A DNA stretch of 64,000 nt from Pseudemcibacter aquimaris (GCF_028869115.1 NZ_CP079800.1:620001-684000); one strand, 5' to 3'; shown: positions 16,670-30,532, counted from the first letter of the stretch. The notes: a model not told the origin generated them from the sequence alone. Made by a program: numbers and translations.

Positions 16670-16743
16670 GCGGGCGTAGCATAATGGTAATGCAGCAGCC
16701 TTCCAAGCTGAATACGAGGGTTCGATTCCCTTCGCCCGCTCCA
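16670..16743 (+). tRNA. tRNA-Gly (anticodon TCC)
   Basis: A 74-base tRNA with acceptor GCGGGCG/CGCCCGC, loop CTTCCAA with anticodon TCC, T loop TTCGATT, discriminator T and encoded CCA. It lies 97 bases before tuf copy 1. The outer anticodon-stem pair appears to be G-A. Confidence 0.95.
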
Positions 16744-16840
16744 AAAGAATTTAATGCGGTGGATGTGCGATATCGCCATACACTGATGTGTTTAATAAGG
16801 GAAAAGAAGAAAAACCCTTTTGAAACTTAGGTAGAGAAAA

Positions 16841-18031
16841 ATGGCTAAAGAAAAATTTGAACGCAATAAGCCGCATTGTAACGTAGGTACAATCGGCCAC
16901 GTTGACCACGGTAAGACAACTCTTACTGCGGCGATTACAAAAGTACTATCAGAAGTTGGTGACAGTGAAGCAGTTGACTTTGCAAACATCGATAAGGCTC
17001 CTGAAGAGCGTGAGCGTGGTATTACAATTTCCACAGCACACGTTGAGTACGAAACAGACAACCGTCACTATGCACACGTAGACTGCCCAGGGCACGCTGA
17101 CTATGTTAAGAACATGATCACTGGTGCTGCTCAGATGGACGGTGCTATCCTTGTTGTTAACGCAGCGGACGGACCAATGCCACAAACACGTGAGCATATC
17201 CTGCTTGCACGTCAGGTTGGTGTTCCGGCGCTTGTTGTTTACCTAAACAAAGTTGACCAAGTTGATGACGAAGAGCTTCTAGAGCTTGTTGAAATGGAAA
17301 TCCGTGAGCTACTAAGCGAGTATGAATTCCCTGGTGATGATATTCCAATCGTTGCGGGTTCTGCACTTGCTGCTATGGAAAGCCGTGACGACAACATTGG
17401 TAAAGAATCAATTCTTAAGCTGATGGAAGCTGTTGATGAGTATATCCCACAGCCAGAGCGTGCTATTGATGGCGCATTCCTAATGCCAATCGAAGACGTA
17501 TTCTCAATTTCTGGTCGTGGTACAGTTGTTACTGGTCGTGTTGAGCGCGGTATCGTAACAGTTGGTGACGAAGTTGAAATCGTTGGTATTAAAGAAACAC
17601 AAAAAACTACGGTTACTGGTGTTGAAATGTTCCGTAAGCTTCTTGATACAGGTGAAGCTGGTGATAACATTGGTGCGCTTATCCGTGGTGTTGGTCGTGA
17701 AGAAGTTGAGCGTGGTCAGGTTCTTGCACACGTTGGTACAATCACACCTCACACAAAATTCAAAGGCGAAGCTTACATCCTTACTAAGGATGAAGGTGGT
17801 CGTCACACACCATTCTTCACAAACTACCGTCCACAGTTCTACTTCCGTACAACTGACGTGACTGGTGTTGTTACACTTGAAGACGGTGTTGAAATGGTAA
17901 TGCCTGGCGATAACGTTTCTGTAAACGTTGAGCTAATCAACCCAATTGCGATGGACGAAGGTCTACGCTTTGCGATCCGTGAAGGCGGTCGTACAGTGGG
18001 CGCCGGCGTTGTTGCCAAAATTATTGAATAG
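16841..18031 (+). CDS. tuf: Elongation factor Tu, copy 1
   Basis: GTPase that brings aminoacyl-tRNA to the ribosomal A site. It has 396 residues, with P-loop GHVDHGKT near residue 19, switch [15 protein letters not shown] near 81 and NKVD near 136, then the two beta-barrel domains ([15 protein letters not shown]). It differs from copy 2 (33584) at three silent positions only: 17092, 17275 and 17944. Both share the leader AGGTAGAGAAAA before the ATG, while sequence after the stop diverges at once. It sits between tRNA-Gly and tRNA-Trp. Confidence 0.99.
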   Translation: MAKEKFERNKPHCNVGTIGHVDHGKTTLTAAITKVLSEVGDSEAVDFANIDKAPEERERGITISTAHVEYETDNRHYAHVDCPGHADYVKNMITGAAQMDGAILVVNAADGPMPQTREHILLARQVGVPALVVYLNKVDQVDDEELLELVEMEIRELLSEYEFPGDDIPIVAGSALAAMESRDDNIGKESILKLMEAVDEYIPQPERAIDGAFLMPIEDVFSISGRGTVVTGRVERGIVTVGDEVEIVGIKETQKTTVTGVEMFRKLLDTGEAGDNIGALIRGVGREEVERGQVLAHVGTITPHTKFKGEAYILTKDEGGRHTPFFTNYRPQFYFRTTDVTGVVTLEDGVEMVMPGDNVSVNVELINPIAMDEGLRFAIREGGRTVGAGVVAKIIE

Positions 18032-18046
18032 AAATATTCAGAACGG

Positions 18047-18070
18047 AGCGCACTTGAAATATAGTGCGCT
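18047..18070 (+). other. Perfect hairpin between tuf and tRNA-Trp
   Basis: AGCGCACT and AGTGCGCT form an 8-bp stem with an 8-base loop, 12 bases before tRNA-Trp. It has no T-run, so it suits RNA processing or mRNA 3'-end protection better than termination. Confidence 0.55.
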
Positions 18071-18082
18071 TCGCCTATTTGT

Positions 18083-18158
18083 AGGAGTGTAGCTCAGTTG
18101 GTAGAGCACCGGTCTCCAAAACCGGGTGTCGGGAGTTCGAGTCTCTCCACTCCTGCCA
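18083..18158 (+). tRNA. tRNA-Trp (anticodon CCA)
   Basis: A 76-base tRNA with acceptor AGGAGTG/CACTCCT, D arm GCTCAGTTGGTAGAGC, anticodon arm CCGGTCTCCAAAACCGG with CCA, T loop TTCGAGT, discriminator G and encoded CCA. The tuf–tRNA-Trp–secE order is widespread in proteobacteria. Confidence 0.97.
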
Positions 18159-18177
18159 TTTAATTTAAAAGTGGATT

Positions 18178-18210
18178 AATGATGAAATTTGGAGTATTCA
18201 TCATTTTTTA
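18178..18210 (+). terminator. AT-rich hairpin with T-run before secE
   Basis: AATGATGAA and TTCATCATT form a 9-bp stem with a 10-base loop followed by TTTTA. It is 28 bases before secE and could be a terminator or partial attenuator after tRNA-Trp. Confidence 0.5.
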
Positions 18211-18237
18211 TTCACAAAGTGACATGGAAGTTTGACA

Positions 18238-18435
18238 ATGGCAAAAACAAGTCCTGCAGAATTTGTTCGTCAAGTTCGCCAAGAAGTATCAAAGGTCGTA
18301 TGGCCGACACGTAAAGAAGCGATGATTACCACCATTATGGTGTTTATCATGGCATCTGTAATGTCGATTTTCTTCCTTGGTGTTGATCAACTGTGGAGTT
18401 TTGTCGTTAGTTTCTTACTTGGGCTTGGAGCATAA
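18238..18435 (+). CDS. secE: Preprotein translocase subunit SecE
   Basis: Essential small subunit of the SecYEG channel. The short 65-residue alphaproteobacterial form has one membrane helix (about residues 25–60), preceded by the amphipathic stretch FVRQVRQEVSKVVWPTRKEA that carries the family signature. The frame extends to a TTG at 18232, but the ATG at 18238 is eight bases after GGAAG and is preferred. nusG follows three bases later. Confidence 0.95.
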   Translation: MAKTSPAEFVRQVRQEVSKVVWPTRKEAMITTIMVFIMASVMSIFFLGVDQLWSFVVSFLLGLGA

Positions 18436-18438
18436 ATC

Positions 18439-18975
18439 ATGGCAGCTGGTGCAAAATGGTACATCGTTCAAGCCTATTCAGGCTATGAAAAGAAAGTCGC
18501 GGAAGCAATCAAGGCTTCAGCAGAGCTTCACGGATTAGACGCGCTTATCGAAGAAGTGCTTGTTCCTGTTGAAGAAGTTGTTGAGGTGAAGAAGGGTAAG
18601 AAGGTAACTTCTGAGCATAAATTCTTCCCTGGATATGTTCTTGCGAAAATGATTATGACTGATGCTTCTTATCACTTAATCAAGAATACACCAAAAGTCA
18701 GTGGCTTTTTGGGTGCAAGCGGAAAACCTTCTCCGATCAGTGAAAAAGAAGTTGCGCAGATCCTTCATCAAGTTGAAGAGGGTGTAGAGCGTACTTCACC
18801 ATCTGTATCTTACGATGTGGGTGAAGAGGTTCGCGTTATCGACGGACCGTTCAATTCATTCATCGGTGTTGTTGAGGGTGTTGATGTTGAAAAAATGCGC
18901 CTTAAAGTTTCGGTTTCGATCTTTGGTCGCGCTACTCCTGTTGAACTTGAATATAATCAGGTTGAAAAAAACTAG
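18439..18975 (+). CDS. nusG: Transcription antitermination protein NusG
   Basis: Binds the RNA polymerase clamp, suppresses pausing and links transcription to Rho and the ribosome. It has 178 residues. The N-terminal NGN domain opens with KWYIVQAYSGYEKKV and contains FFPGYVLAKM near residue 70. The C-terminal KOW domain starts at GEEVRVIDGPFNSFIGVVEGV near 130. It forms a short operon with secE upstream and is separated from rplK by a folded 200-base leader. Confidence 0.98.
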   Translation: MAAGAKWYIVQAYSGYEKKVAEAIKASAELHGLDALIEEVLVPVEEVVEVKKGKKVTSEHKFFPGYVLAKMIMTDASYHLIKNTPKVSGFLGASGKPSPISEKEVAQILHQVEEGVERTSPSVSYDVGEEVRVIDGPFNSFIGVVEGVDVEKMRLKVSVSIFGRATPVELEYNQVEKN

Positions 18976-18998
18976 TAATATTGTAAATAGGCTGCTAT

Positions 18999-19152
18999 AA
19001 GCCGCATTTACGAGTCGCTAAAAGATTTTTTGTTTTTTGGCGGCTTCTCATTTTGGAAATAATTTCTGGAATGGGTAGGGCGTAAGCCCAGAGCGTGTGG
19101 TAGGCCCGCCATAGCCGCACCACATCCCTTTAAACTTTCGGGAGTAATCCCG
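18999..19152 (+). promoter_or_regulatory. Structured leader before rplK–rplA
   Basis: The 200-base gap after nusG holds several stems: AAGCCGC/GCGGCTT (18999–19005 with 19040–19046), GGGC-GTAA-GCCC (19078–19089), TGTGGT/ACCACA (19096–19101 with 19119–19124) and CGGGA-GTAA-TCCCG (19139–19152). In other bacteria the rplK-rplA message is autoregulated by L1 binding such a leader. That role here is inferred from position and folding. Confidence 0.5.
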
Positions 19153-19176
19153 TGTATAATTATTAAAAGGTATACA

Positions 19177-19605
19177 ATGGCGAAGAAAATTGACGGATAC
19201 ATTAAGCTACAAGTGCCTGCGGGCGTAGCTAACCCATCACCACCGATTGGTCCAGCACTTGGTCAACGCGGTGTTAACATCATGGAATTCTGTAAAGCGT
19301 TTAACGCAAAAACACAGGACATGGAAAAGAATATGCCGATCCCGACTACTATTACGGTATACGCGGATCGTAGCTTTACGTTTGAAATTAAGTCTCCACC
19401 AGCATCGTTCCTTATTAAAAAGGCTGCGAAACTTAAATCTGCTGCAAACAATCCTGGCCGTGAAGTGGCTGGTTCTGTTACTGCGGACCAAGTTCGTGAG
19501 ATCGTGGAAATGAAAAAAGCTGACCTTAACGCGAATACGCCTGAGGCTGCTTTTGATATTATTGCTGGTACTGCCCGTTCAATGGGTATCGAAGTAAAAG
19601 GATAA
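19177..19605 (+). CDS. rplK: 50S ribosomal protein L11
   Basis: Binds the GTPase-associated region of 23S rRNA with L10/L12. It has 142 residues. The N-terminal domain has the conserved [20 protein letters not shown] proline stretch near residue 22, and the C-terminal rRNA-binding domain ends [12 protein letters not shown]. It is followed one base later by rplA, its usual partner. Confidence 0.98.
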   Translation: MAKKIDGYIKLQVPAGVANPSPPIGPALGQRGVNIMEFCKAFNAKTQDMEKNMPIPTTITVYADRSFTFEIKSPPASFLIKKAAKLKSAANNPGREVAGSVTADQVREIVEMKKADLNANTPEAAFDIIAGTARSMGIEVKG

Positions 19606-19606
19606 G

Positions 19607-20308
19607 ATGATGGCTAAACTTTCAAAACGCGTTAAAGCAATGCGCGACGGTCTTGACCTTGATGCTTCATACTCAGTTGAAGATGCAGTTAAGATTCTTA
19701 AAGAGCGTTCAAAAGTAAAATTCGACGAAACAATTGAGGTGGCAATCGGACTTGGTGTTGATCCTCGTCATGCTGATCAAATGGTTCGTGGTGTTATTGG
19801 TCTGCCAAACGGCACAGGTAAAGATGTGCGTGTTGCGGTATTCGCACGTGGTGACAATGCTGAAAAAGCAAAAGCTGCTGGTGCTGAACTTGTTGGTGCA
19901 GAAGACCTAATGGAAACAATTCAAAAAGGCGAAATGGACTTTGATCGCTGTATTGCGACTCCGGACATGATGGCTGTTGTTGGTCGTCTTGGTAAAGTTC
20001 TTGGTCCACGTGGCCTTATGCCAAACCCAAAGCTTGGTACTGTGACACAGGACGTTGAAGCTGCTGTTAAAGCTGCTAAAGGCGGTCAAGTGGAATACCG
20101 CGTTGAGAAAAACGGTATTATCCATTGTGGTGTTGGTAAAGTAAGCTTTGATGAAAAAGCGCTTGCAGAAAACGTAAAGGCACTTGTTGGTGCTGTTGTT
20201 AAAGCAAAGCCTGCTGGCGTTAAAGGTACGTACTTTAAGACAATGTCCATGTCATCAACAATGGGCCCTGGTCTTTCAATTGATACATCATCAGCGCTTG
20301 GCGAATAA
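19607..20308 (+). CDS. rplA: 50S ribosomal protein L1
   Basis: Forms the mobile L1 stalk at the E site and often represses its own operon. It has 233 residues (232 if the second ATG at 19610 is used). It shows [14 protein letters not shown] near residue 49, the [27 protein letters not shown] block near 125, and the C-terminal [16 protein letters not shown]. Its TAA sits in the loop of a 12-bp hairpin (20289–20320). Confidence 0.98.
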   Translation: MMAKLSKRVKAMRDGLDLDASYSVEDAVKILKERSKVKFDETIEVAIGLGVDPRHADQMVRGVIGLPNGTGKDVRVAVFARGDNAEKAKAAGAELVGAEDLMETIQKGEMDFDRCIATPDMMAVVGRLGKVLGPRGLMPNPKLGTVTQDVEAAVKAAKGGQVEYRVEKNGIIHCGVGKVSFDEKALAENVKALVGAVVKAKPAGVKGTYFKTMSMSSTMGPGLSIDTSSALGE

Positions 20309-20320
20309 GCCAAGCTGATG
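20289..20320 (+). other. Hairpin spanning the rplA stop codon
   Basis: CATCAG–CG–CTTGGC pairs with GCCAAG–CTGATG: 12 bp with a 2-base bulge and loop GAATAA that contains the TAA stop. It is not followed by T on the plus strand. Confidence 0.5.
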
Positions 20321-20591
20321 AAAAAGAATTCCGTTAGACGTGTCTGACGGGAACTTGGGGTTACGACTTCATTGACGTAATCCCGGCTTGTCCGAAACTG
20401 CAGGTGTTGGAACCTCGAAAGAGGGAAAGATTTAAGCCTAGAGGCCTGCATAGATGGGGTTGTGATTTATGTCACAGTTTCCGTGTGGAAGCCCGAAAGG
20501 GTGAAAGCGACAGGCATGAGCGGTAAAGTGGTTTCGCTTTATCAAATTTGAACGGTAAAGGTTGATTTATTAATCTTTGCAAATTGAAATC
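20321..20591 (+). promoter_or_regulatory. L10-type leader RNA before rplJ–rplL
   Basis: About 280 non-coding bases separate rplA and rplJ. They are G-rich and fold: a stem TTCC/GGGAA with an inner helix (20329–20353) is followed by several short helices flanked by GAAA-type runs (for example around 20413–20425). In many bacteria this exact position carries the L10 leader, where the L10–L12 complex represses rplJ-rplL. The assignment rests on position and structure; I could not run a covariance model. Confidence 0.65.
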
Positions 20592-20601
20592 GGAGACGAG
20601 A

Positions 20602-21111
20602 ATGGATCGTACTCAAAAAGAGGAAATGGTATCCTTTCTTAAGGGTGTTTTCGACACTTCTGCTTCTGTTGTGGTAATTCGCAACAATGGTTTGAATGTG
20701 GCTGAAATGTCAGACTTACGCAGACAAATGCGTGAGGGTGGCGCCACTCTAAAGGTTGCCAAAAACCGGCTTGCTCGTCTTGCTCTTGATGGCACTGAAA
20801 TTGAAGGCCTCGGAGATCAATTAACAGGTACAACTGTCCTTGGATATTCTGAAGACGTTATTGCGCCTGCAAAAGTTCTAGTGAAGTATGCTAAAGATAA
20901 CGACAAGATCGAAATCGTTGGTGGTACAATGGAAGATACTATTCTTGATGAGAATGGTGTTAAAGCATTGGCTGCACTTCCAGGACTTGATGAACTTCGT
21001 GGTAAAATCGTTGGGCTTCTACAAGCACCAGCAGGAAAACTTGCATCTGTTACGCAAGCTCCTGCCGGTCAATTGGCTCGCGTATTCGGTGCTTATGGAT
21101 CGCAAGGTTAA
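20602..21111 (+). CDS. rplJ: 50S ribosomal protein L10
   Basis: Anchors the L7/L12 dimers to the ribosome and, with them, represses its own message. It has 169 residues from the ATG at 20602, which lies five bases after the GGAGACG Shine-Dalgarno. A TTG at 20584 extends the frame but gives an atypical start. It begins MDRTQKEEMVSFLKG, contains LRRQMREGGATLKVAKNRLA near residue 38, and ends with the L12-binding Ala/Gln-rich helix. Confidence 0.97.
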   Translation: MDRTQKEEMVSFLKGVFDTSASVVVIRNNGLNVAEMSDLRRQMREGGATLKVAKNRLARLALDGTEIEGLGDQLTGTTVLGYSEDVIAPAKVLVKYAKDNDKIEIVGGTMEDTILDENGVKALAALPGLDELRGKIVGLLQAPAGKLASVTQAPAGQLARVFGAYGSQG

Positions 21112-21162
21112 AGCGACCCAGGTTTCGATTAATTATTAATATTTGTACTAAAGGAAAATAAA

Positions 21163-21540
21163 ATGGCTGATCTTGAAAAGATTGCTGAAGAACTATCTGC
21201 ACTAACGGTTATGGAAGCTGCTGAGCTTTCAAAACTTCTTGAAGAAAAATGGGGCGTTTCTGCTGCTGCTCCTGTTGCTGTAGCTGCTGCACCTGGTGCT
21301 GCTGCTGGTGGCGAAGCTGCTGCTGAAAAAGACGAATTTGATGTTGTTCTTGCTTCTGCAGGCGACAAGAAAATCAACGTGATTAAAGAAGTTCGCGGTA
21401 TCACAGGTCTTGGACTAAAAGAGTCTAAAGAAATGGTAGAAGGCGCACCTAAAGTAGTTAAAGAAGGCGCTGCTAAAGCTGAAGCTGAAGAAATTAAAGC
21501 TAAGCTAGAAGCTGCTGGTGCTACTGTAGAACTTAAGTAG
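21163..21540 (+). CDS. rplL: 50S ribosomal protein L7/L12
   Basis: Flexible stalk protein that recruits translation factors. It has 125 residues: an N-terminal dimerisation domain ([20 protein letters not shown]), an Ala/Gly-rich hinge near residues 38–52, and the C-terminal factor-binding domain with [20 protein letters not shown] near 70. Codon use is strongly biased, as expected for a highly expressed gene. Confidence 0.98.
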   Translation: MADLEKIAEELSALTVMEAAELSKLLEEKWGVSAAAPVAVAAAPGAAAGGEAAAEKDEFDVVLASAGDKKINVIKEVRGITGLGLKESKEMVEGAPKVVKEGAAKAEAEEIKAKLEAAGATVELK

Positions 21541-21556
21541 TTCTAACTAAATTTTG

Positions 21557-21590
21557 AAGGTGGTGCAGGACAAAAGTCCCGCACCGCCTT
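21557..21590 (+). promoter_or_regulatory. Long attenuator-like helix between rplL and rpoB
   Basis: A 15-position helix (21557–21571 with 21576–21590) with one A/C mismatch and an AAAA loop. It is GC-rich and lies 16 bases after the rplL stop. No real T-run follows. In enteric bacteria this gap holds an attenuator and an RNase III site; a similar role is inferred. Confidence 0.55.
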
Positions 21591-21702
21591 TGCCCTTATT
21601 TTAAGGGGAAGTGTATTAAACAACGATTTGGATATATAAAAATTTGTTGAAGAACAATAATTTACCATTGATTTTGGTAAGATTTTGACTAATTTAAAAT
21701 AG

Positions 21703-21736
21703 CCGTTTTCAGAAGCTTTTCTGAAGCGGTTTTTGG
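21703..21736 (+). terminator. Second hairpin with T-run before rpoB
   Basis: TTCAGAA/TTCTGAA plus outer CCG/CGG pairs form a stem followed by TTTTT, 105 bases before rpoB. The rest of the 300-base rplL–rpoB gap is AT-rich with no further evident feature. Confidence 0.55.
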
Positions 21737-21841
21737 CGTATCTGATTTTTTGTTTATTTTTTTAATGTTGGTTTGCTTTTAAGTTGTTGTAATTTATTGG
21801 TAAATTTAACTTGATCGAGAATATATTGGCGAGGGTTGAAC

Positions 21842-24800
21842 ATGGCGACTTCTTATTCCAGTCGTAAAAAAGTTCGTAAGAATTTTGGACGTATCCGTGA
21901 AGTGGCAGAAATGCCTAATCTTATTAAGGTTCAAAAAAGCTCTTATGATCAGTTTCTACAAACAGATATTGCACTTGATGATCGTACGAATGACGGTTTG
22001 CAAGGTGTGTTCAAAAGCGTATTCCCTATTGCGGATTTTGCTGAAACGGCATCACTAGAGTTCGTGTCATACGAACTAGAGAAGCCAAAGTATGATACTG
22101 ATGAGTGTCAACAACGTGATATTACATATGCAGCGCCGCTACGCGTGACGTTGCGTCTTATTGTTTTTGAAGTTGATGAAGAAACAGAAGCGCGTTCTGT
22201 TCTAGATATTAAAGAGCAAGACGTATACATGGGCGATCTGCCGCTTATGACAGACCGTGGTACATTCATTGTAAACGGTACTGAGCGTGTAATCGTATCT
22301 CAAATGCACCGTTCGCCAGGTGTGTTCTTTGATCATGATGGTGGTAAAACACAGGCGTCAGGTAAATTCCTGTTCTCTGCTCGTGTTATCCCATACCGTG
22401 GTTCATGGCTTGATTTTGAATTTGACGCGAAAGACATTATCCATGTTCGTTTTGACCGTCGTCGTAAGATGCCTGTTACTACGCTTCTTTATGCACTTGG
22501 TTTAAGTGCGGAAGATATTCTTGATTATTATTATGGCCGTCTGACTTACAGCAAAGTCAAAGGTGGCTGGAGTGTACCGTTTGATGCTGAAAGATGGCGT
22601 GGTTCAAAGCCGACGTTTGATCTTGTTAATGCAAAAGACGGCGAAGTTATTGCCGAAGCAGGTAAGAAGATCACACCGCGCGCTGTGAAGAAGCTTGAAA
22701 AAGCTGGTGTTGAAAACCTTCTTCTTCCTGATGATGATCTGATTAACCGTTTTGCTGCTGAAGATATGGTCAACGGTAAAACTGGTGAGATTTACATCGA
22801 AGCCGGTGAAGAGATTACTGCAGAGCACCTAGAAGTGCTTTCAAAAGCAGGTTATAAGAAAATTGATACGCTTGATATCGATCACGTGCGTGTTGGTCCG
22901 TTCCTGCGTAATACATTGATGGCTGATAAAGTTCAGAACCGCGATATGGCGCTATCTGAAATTTACCGCGTTATGCGCCCTGGTGAGCCACCAACACGTG
23001 AAACAGCGGAAGCGCTATTCGAAGGCCTATTCTTCGATGCGGAACGTTATGACCTGTCATCTGTTGGTCGTGTGAAAATGAACATGCGTCTAGACCTTGA
23101 TTGTCCGGATGATCACCGCGTGCTTCGTAAAGAAGATATTCTTGAAGTTCTAAGAACAATGATCGATCTTAAAGACGGTAAAGGTGTTGTGGATGATATT
23201 GACCACCTTGGTAACCGCCGTGTTCGTTCAGTTGGTGAGTTGATGGAAAACCAATACCGTATTGGTCTTCTGCGTATGGAACGCGCGATCCGTGAACGTA
23301 TGAGCAGTATTGATATTGATACAGTAATGCCGCATGACCTTGTGAATGCGAAGCCAGCTGTTGCTGCTGTTCGTGAATTCTTCGGTTCATCGCAGTTAAG
23401 TCAGTTTATGGACCAAACAAACCCGCTTTCAGAAATTACGCATAAGCGTCGTTTATCTGCGCTTGGACCAGGTGGTCTAACGCGTGAGCGTGCTGGTTTC
23501 GAGGTGCGTGACGTGCATACAACTCACTATGGTCGTATTTGTCCGATTGAAACACCTGAGGGTCCAAATATTGGTCTGATCAACTCGCTCGCGACATATG
23601 CGAAAGTGAATAAGTACGGTTTCATCGAGACACCTTACCGTAAAGTTGAAGGTGGCAAAATTACTGATGAGGTTGTTTATCTTTCAGCGATGGAAGAAGA
23701 GAAATACACAATCGCGCAGGCGAACACGCCACTTGATGATAAAGGTGACTTCGCACATGAAGTTGTTGACTGTCGTCAAGCAGGTGATCATGTACTTAAG
23801 AAACATGAAGATATTAACCTTATGGACGTTTCACCGAAGCAGGTTGTTTCTGTTGCTGCGGCGCTTATTCCGTTCCTTGAGAACGATGACGCGAACCGCG
23901 CGCTTATGGGATCAAACATGCAACGTCAGGCCGTTCCTCTTCTAAAAGCGGAATCACCATTCGTTGGTACTGGTATGGAACGCGTTGTAGCGCGTGATAG
24001 TGGTGCAGCGGTTGTTGCAACACGTGGCGGTGTGATTGACCAAGTTGATGCGATCCGTATTGTGATCCGTGTAACGGATGAAATCGATCATGATAGCTCA
24101 GCTGTTGATATCTATACGCTACAAAAATTCCAACGTTCAAACCAGAACACATGCATTAACCAACGCCCGATTGTTAAAGTGGGTGACGTGGTTAAGGCTG
24201 GTGATGTTATTGCTGACGGTCCATCAACGGATCTTGGTGAACTGGCACTTGGTCGTAATGTGCTTGTGGCCTTTATGCCATGGCATGGTTATAACTTTGA
24301 AGATAGTATCCTTATTTCCGAACGTATCGTGAAGGACGACGTATTCACATCGATCCATATCGAAGAGTTCGAAGTAATGGCACGTGATACGAAGCTTGGC
24401 CCAGAAGATATCACACGCGATATTCCAAACGTGGGTGAAGAAGGTCTTCGTAACCTTGACGAAGCTGGTATCGTATATCTTGGCGCTGAAGTTCATCCTG
24501 GTGATATTCTTGTTGGTAAGATTACACCAAAAGGTGAAAGCCCAATGACACCAGAAGAAAAACTTCTTCGTGCGATCTTTGGTGAGAAGGCTGCTGATGT
24601 ACGTGATACATCAATGCGTCTACCGCCAGGTGTTGCCGGTACAGTTGTTGAGGTTCGTGTGTTTAACCGTCACGGTATTGATAAAGACGAACGTGCGATC
24701 GCGATTGAGCGTGAAGAAATCGAACGTCTTTCAAAAGACCGTGAAGATGAGCAAACAATCATCGATCGCAGTATCTATGTTCGCTTGAAGCCGCTACTGC

Positions 24801-25942
24801 TTGGTGGAAAAATCCTAAGTGGTCCAAAAGAAGTGAAAAAAGGTGACAAAGTTACTGAAGAGCTTCTTGGCGAACTTTCAAAAGGTCTATGGTGGCAAAT
24901 CGCTGTTGATGATGAAAAAGTCATGGAACAGGTTGATGCGCTTCATCAACAATTTGAAGATGCACGTGCGCAACTTCTTGCTCGCTTTGAAGAAAAAATT
25001 GAAAAACTTCAACGTGGTGATGAGCTTCTTCCAGGCGTTCTTAAAATGGTTAAGGTTTTCGTTGCTGTTAAACGTAAACTTCAGCCTGGTGATAAGATGG
25101 CTGGTCGTCATGGTAACAAAGGGGTTATTTCCCGCATTCTTCCACAAGAAGATATGCCGTACCTTGAAGACGGAACGCCAGTTGATATCTGTTTGAACCC
25201 ACTTGGTGTTCCATCACGTATGAACGTGGGACAGATTCTTGAAACTCACCTTGGTTGGGCGTCACGTGGTCTGGGTGTTCAAATCACAGAAATGCTTGAT
25301 GCGCATGATAAAGCCGAAGTTGAAAAGGCTGAAGAGCTACGTGCCAAGTTTAAAAACGTATATGACGAAACACAGTATGATGCTGAGATCGCACCTCTAA
25401 ATGATGAAGATGTGATCGGTATGTCAGACAACCTACGTAACGGTATTCCAATGGCGACACCTGTTTTTGATGGTGCACATGAGCCAGACGTTGTTAGCAT
25501 GCTTGAAGAAGCAGGTCTTGACGGATCAGGTCAGGTTGATCTTTATGATGGTCTGACAGGTGACAAGTTTGACCGTAAAGTAACCGTTGGTTACATTTAC
25601 ATGCTTAAGCTTCACCATCTTGTTGATGATAAGATCCATGCTCGTTCCATTGGTCCATACTCACTTGTTACGCAGCAACCACTTGGCGGTAAAGCCCAGT
25701 TTGGTGGTCAGCGCTTCGGTGAGATGGAGGTATGGGCACTTCAGGCATATGGTGCTGCTTATACACTTCAGGAAATGCTAACCGTTAAATCGGATGATGT
25801 GAATGGCCGTACGAAGGTATACGAAAGTATCGTTCGTGGCGATGACAGCTTCGATGCGGGTGTTCCGGAATCATTTAACGTTCTTGTGAAAGAGATGAAA
25901 TCTCTGTGCTTGAATGTTGAACTAACAAATCACAACCAATAG
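21842..25942 (+). CDS. rpoB: DNA-directed RNA polymerase subunit beta
   Basis: Catalytic-core subunit of RNA polymerase, 1366 residues from the ATG at 21842, which sits six bases after GAGGG; an in-frame TTG at 21836 is too close to that site. Landmarks are [13 protein letters not shown] near residue 145, the rifampicin region [19 protein letters not shown]…[12 protein letters not shown] near 513–545, [21 protein letters not shown] near 563, and the C-terminal [32 protein letters not shown] block. The Thr in MDQTN is usual in alphaproteobacteria. rpoC follows after 28 bases. Confidence 0.99.
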   Translation: MATSYSSRKKVRKNFGRIREVAEMPNLIKVQKSSYDQFLQTDIALDDRTNDGLQGVFKSVFPIADFAETASLEFVSYELEKPKYDTDECQQRDITYAAPLRVTLRLIVFEVDEETEARSVLDIKEQDVYMGDLPLMTDRGTFIVNGTERVIVSQMHRSPGVFFDHDGGKTQASGKFLFSARVIPYRGSWLDFEFDAKDIIHVRFDRRRKMPVTTLLYALGLSAEDILDYYYGRLTYSKVKGGWSVPFDAERWRGSKPTFDLVNAKDGEVIAEAGKKITPRAVKKLEKAGVENLLLPDDDLINRFAAEDMVNGKTGEIYIEAGEEITAEHLEVLSKAGYKKIDTLDIDHVRVGPFLRNTLMADKVQNRDMALSEIYRVMRPGEPPTRETAEALFEGLFFDAERYDLSSVGRVKMNMRLDLDCPDDHRVLRKEDILEVLRTMIDLKDGKGVVDDIDHLGNRRVRSVGELMENQYRIGLLRMERAIRERMSSIDIDTVMPHDLVNAKPAVAAVREFFGSSQLSQFMDQTNPLSEITHKRRLSALGPGGLTRERAGFEVRDVHTTHYGRICPIETPEGPNIGLINSLATYAKVNKYGFIETPYRKVEGGKITDEVVYLSAMEEEKYTIAQANTPLDDKGDFAHEVVDCRQAGDHVLKKHEDINLMDVSPKQVVSVAAALIPFLENDDANRALMGSNMQRQAVPLLKAESPFVGTGMERVVARDSGAAVVATRGGVIDQVDAIRIVIRVTDEIDHDSSAVDIYTLQKFQRSNQNTCINQRPIVKVGDVVKAGDVIADGPSTDLGELALGRNVLVAFMPWHGYNFEDSILISERIVKDDVFTSIHIEEFEVMARDTKLGPEDITRDIPNVGEEGLRNLDEAGIVYLGAEVHPGDILVGKITPKGESPMTPEEKLLRAIFGEKAADVRDTSMRLPPGVAGTVVEVRVFNRHGIDKDERAIAIEREEIERLSKDREDEQTIIDRSIYVRLKPLLLGGKILSGPKEVKKGDKVTEELLGELSKGLWWQIAVDDEKVMEQVDALHQQFEDARAQLLARFEEKIEKLQRGDELLPGVLKMVKVFVAVKRKLQPGDKMAGRHGNKGVISRILPQEDMPYLEDGTPVDICLNPLGVPSRMNVGQILETHLGWASRGLGVQITEMLDAHDKAEVEKAEELRAKFKNVYDETQYDAEIAPLNDEDVIGMSDNLRNGIPMATPVFDGAHEPDVVSMLEEAGLDGSGQVDLYDGLTGDKFDRKVTVGYIYMLKLHHLVDDKIHARSIGPYSLVTQQPLGGKAQFGGQRFGEMEVWALQAYGAAYTLQEMLTVKSDDVNGRTKVYESIVRGDDSFDAGVPESFNVLVKEMKSLCLNVELTNHNQ

Positions 25943-25970
25943 GACCGTTACTGGATAAGGAGAATTGGCT

Positions 25971-30191
<4,221 letters not shown>

Positions 30192-30246
30192 GAATAGCTG
30201 ATTACGTAAATTTCGGCTTTAAATAGTCGAAATAACCAAATAAATT

Positions 30247-30288
30247 AAAGGCCGGAGCATCTAAAACACTAGATTCTTCGGCCTTTTT
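30247..30288 (+). terminator. Intrinsic terminator of the rpoBC operon
   Basis: AAAGGCCGGAG pairs with CTTCGGCCTTT, with an inner ATCT/AGAT helix, and TTTTTC follows. It closes the rplJL–rpoBC unit before the str operon. Confidence 0.88.
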
Positions 30289-30318
30289 CATAAAAATAAC
30301 TTACCAATCAAATTTTCC

Positions 30319-30347
30319 TTGACTGTAAGGGACTGTGAATGTAGGTT
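30319..30347 (+). promoter_or_regulatory. Candidate str operon promoter
   Basis: TTGACT (30319–30324), a 17-base spacer and TAGGTT (30342–30347) lie between the rpoC terminator and rpsL. The predicted start near 30354 would put a long stem at the very 5' end of the message. Confidence 0.5.
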
Positions 30348-30355
30348 GCGCTCAC

Positions 30356-30470
30356 TTCTTAGAGGTGCTGGTGGTAGTTCAGGTTCGATCTAAACGCAGC
30401 ACTCTGAAGAAACAGGAAATTAAAACTTAAGTAATTAAGGTGGCCGGGGTGACGTAAGTCGCTCTTTTTT
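30356..30470 (+). promoter_or_regulatory. Structured str operon leader with attenuator
   Basis: The leader of rpsL contains a 14-bp stem with two single-base bulges (30356–30370 with 30397–30411). After it comes a terminator-like hairpin, GGGTGAC-GTAA-GTCGCTC, with TTTTTT (30447–30470). Together they look like an attenuation device before the rpsL-rpsG-fusA-tuf genes. The remaining gap to 30532 shows only a Shine-Dalgarno. The ligand, if any, is unknown. Confidence 0.5.
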
Positions 30471-30532
30471 CTATTTTTGGAAACAGGCTGTCTTTTTTGC
30501 TATGGAAATGAAAAAACGATTAAGGAATCAAA

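Noticed and set aside
17239-17670. Ser/Thr-rich minus-strand open frames within tuf (also 33982–34413)
   Set aside because: They are shadows of the strongly biased tuf codons, repeated in both copies, with no start signals.
23380-23460. Thr in the rif region of RpoB (MDQTNPLSE) as a resistance change
   Set aside because: Thr at this place is the usual alphaproteobacterial residue; other rif-contact residues are wild type.
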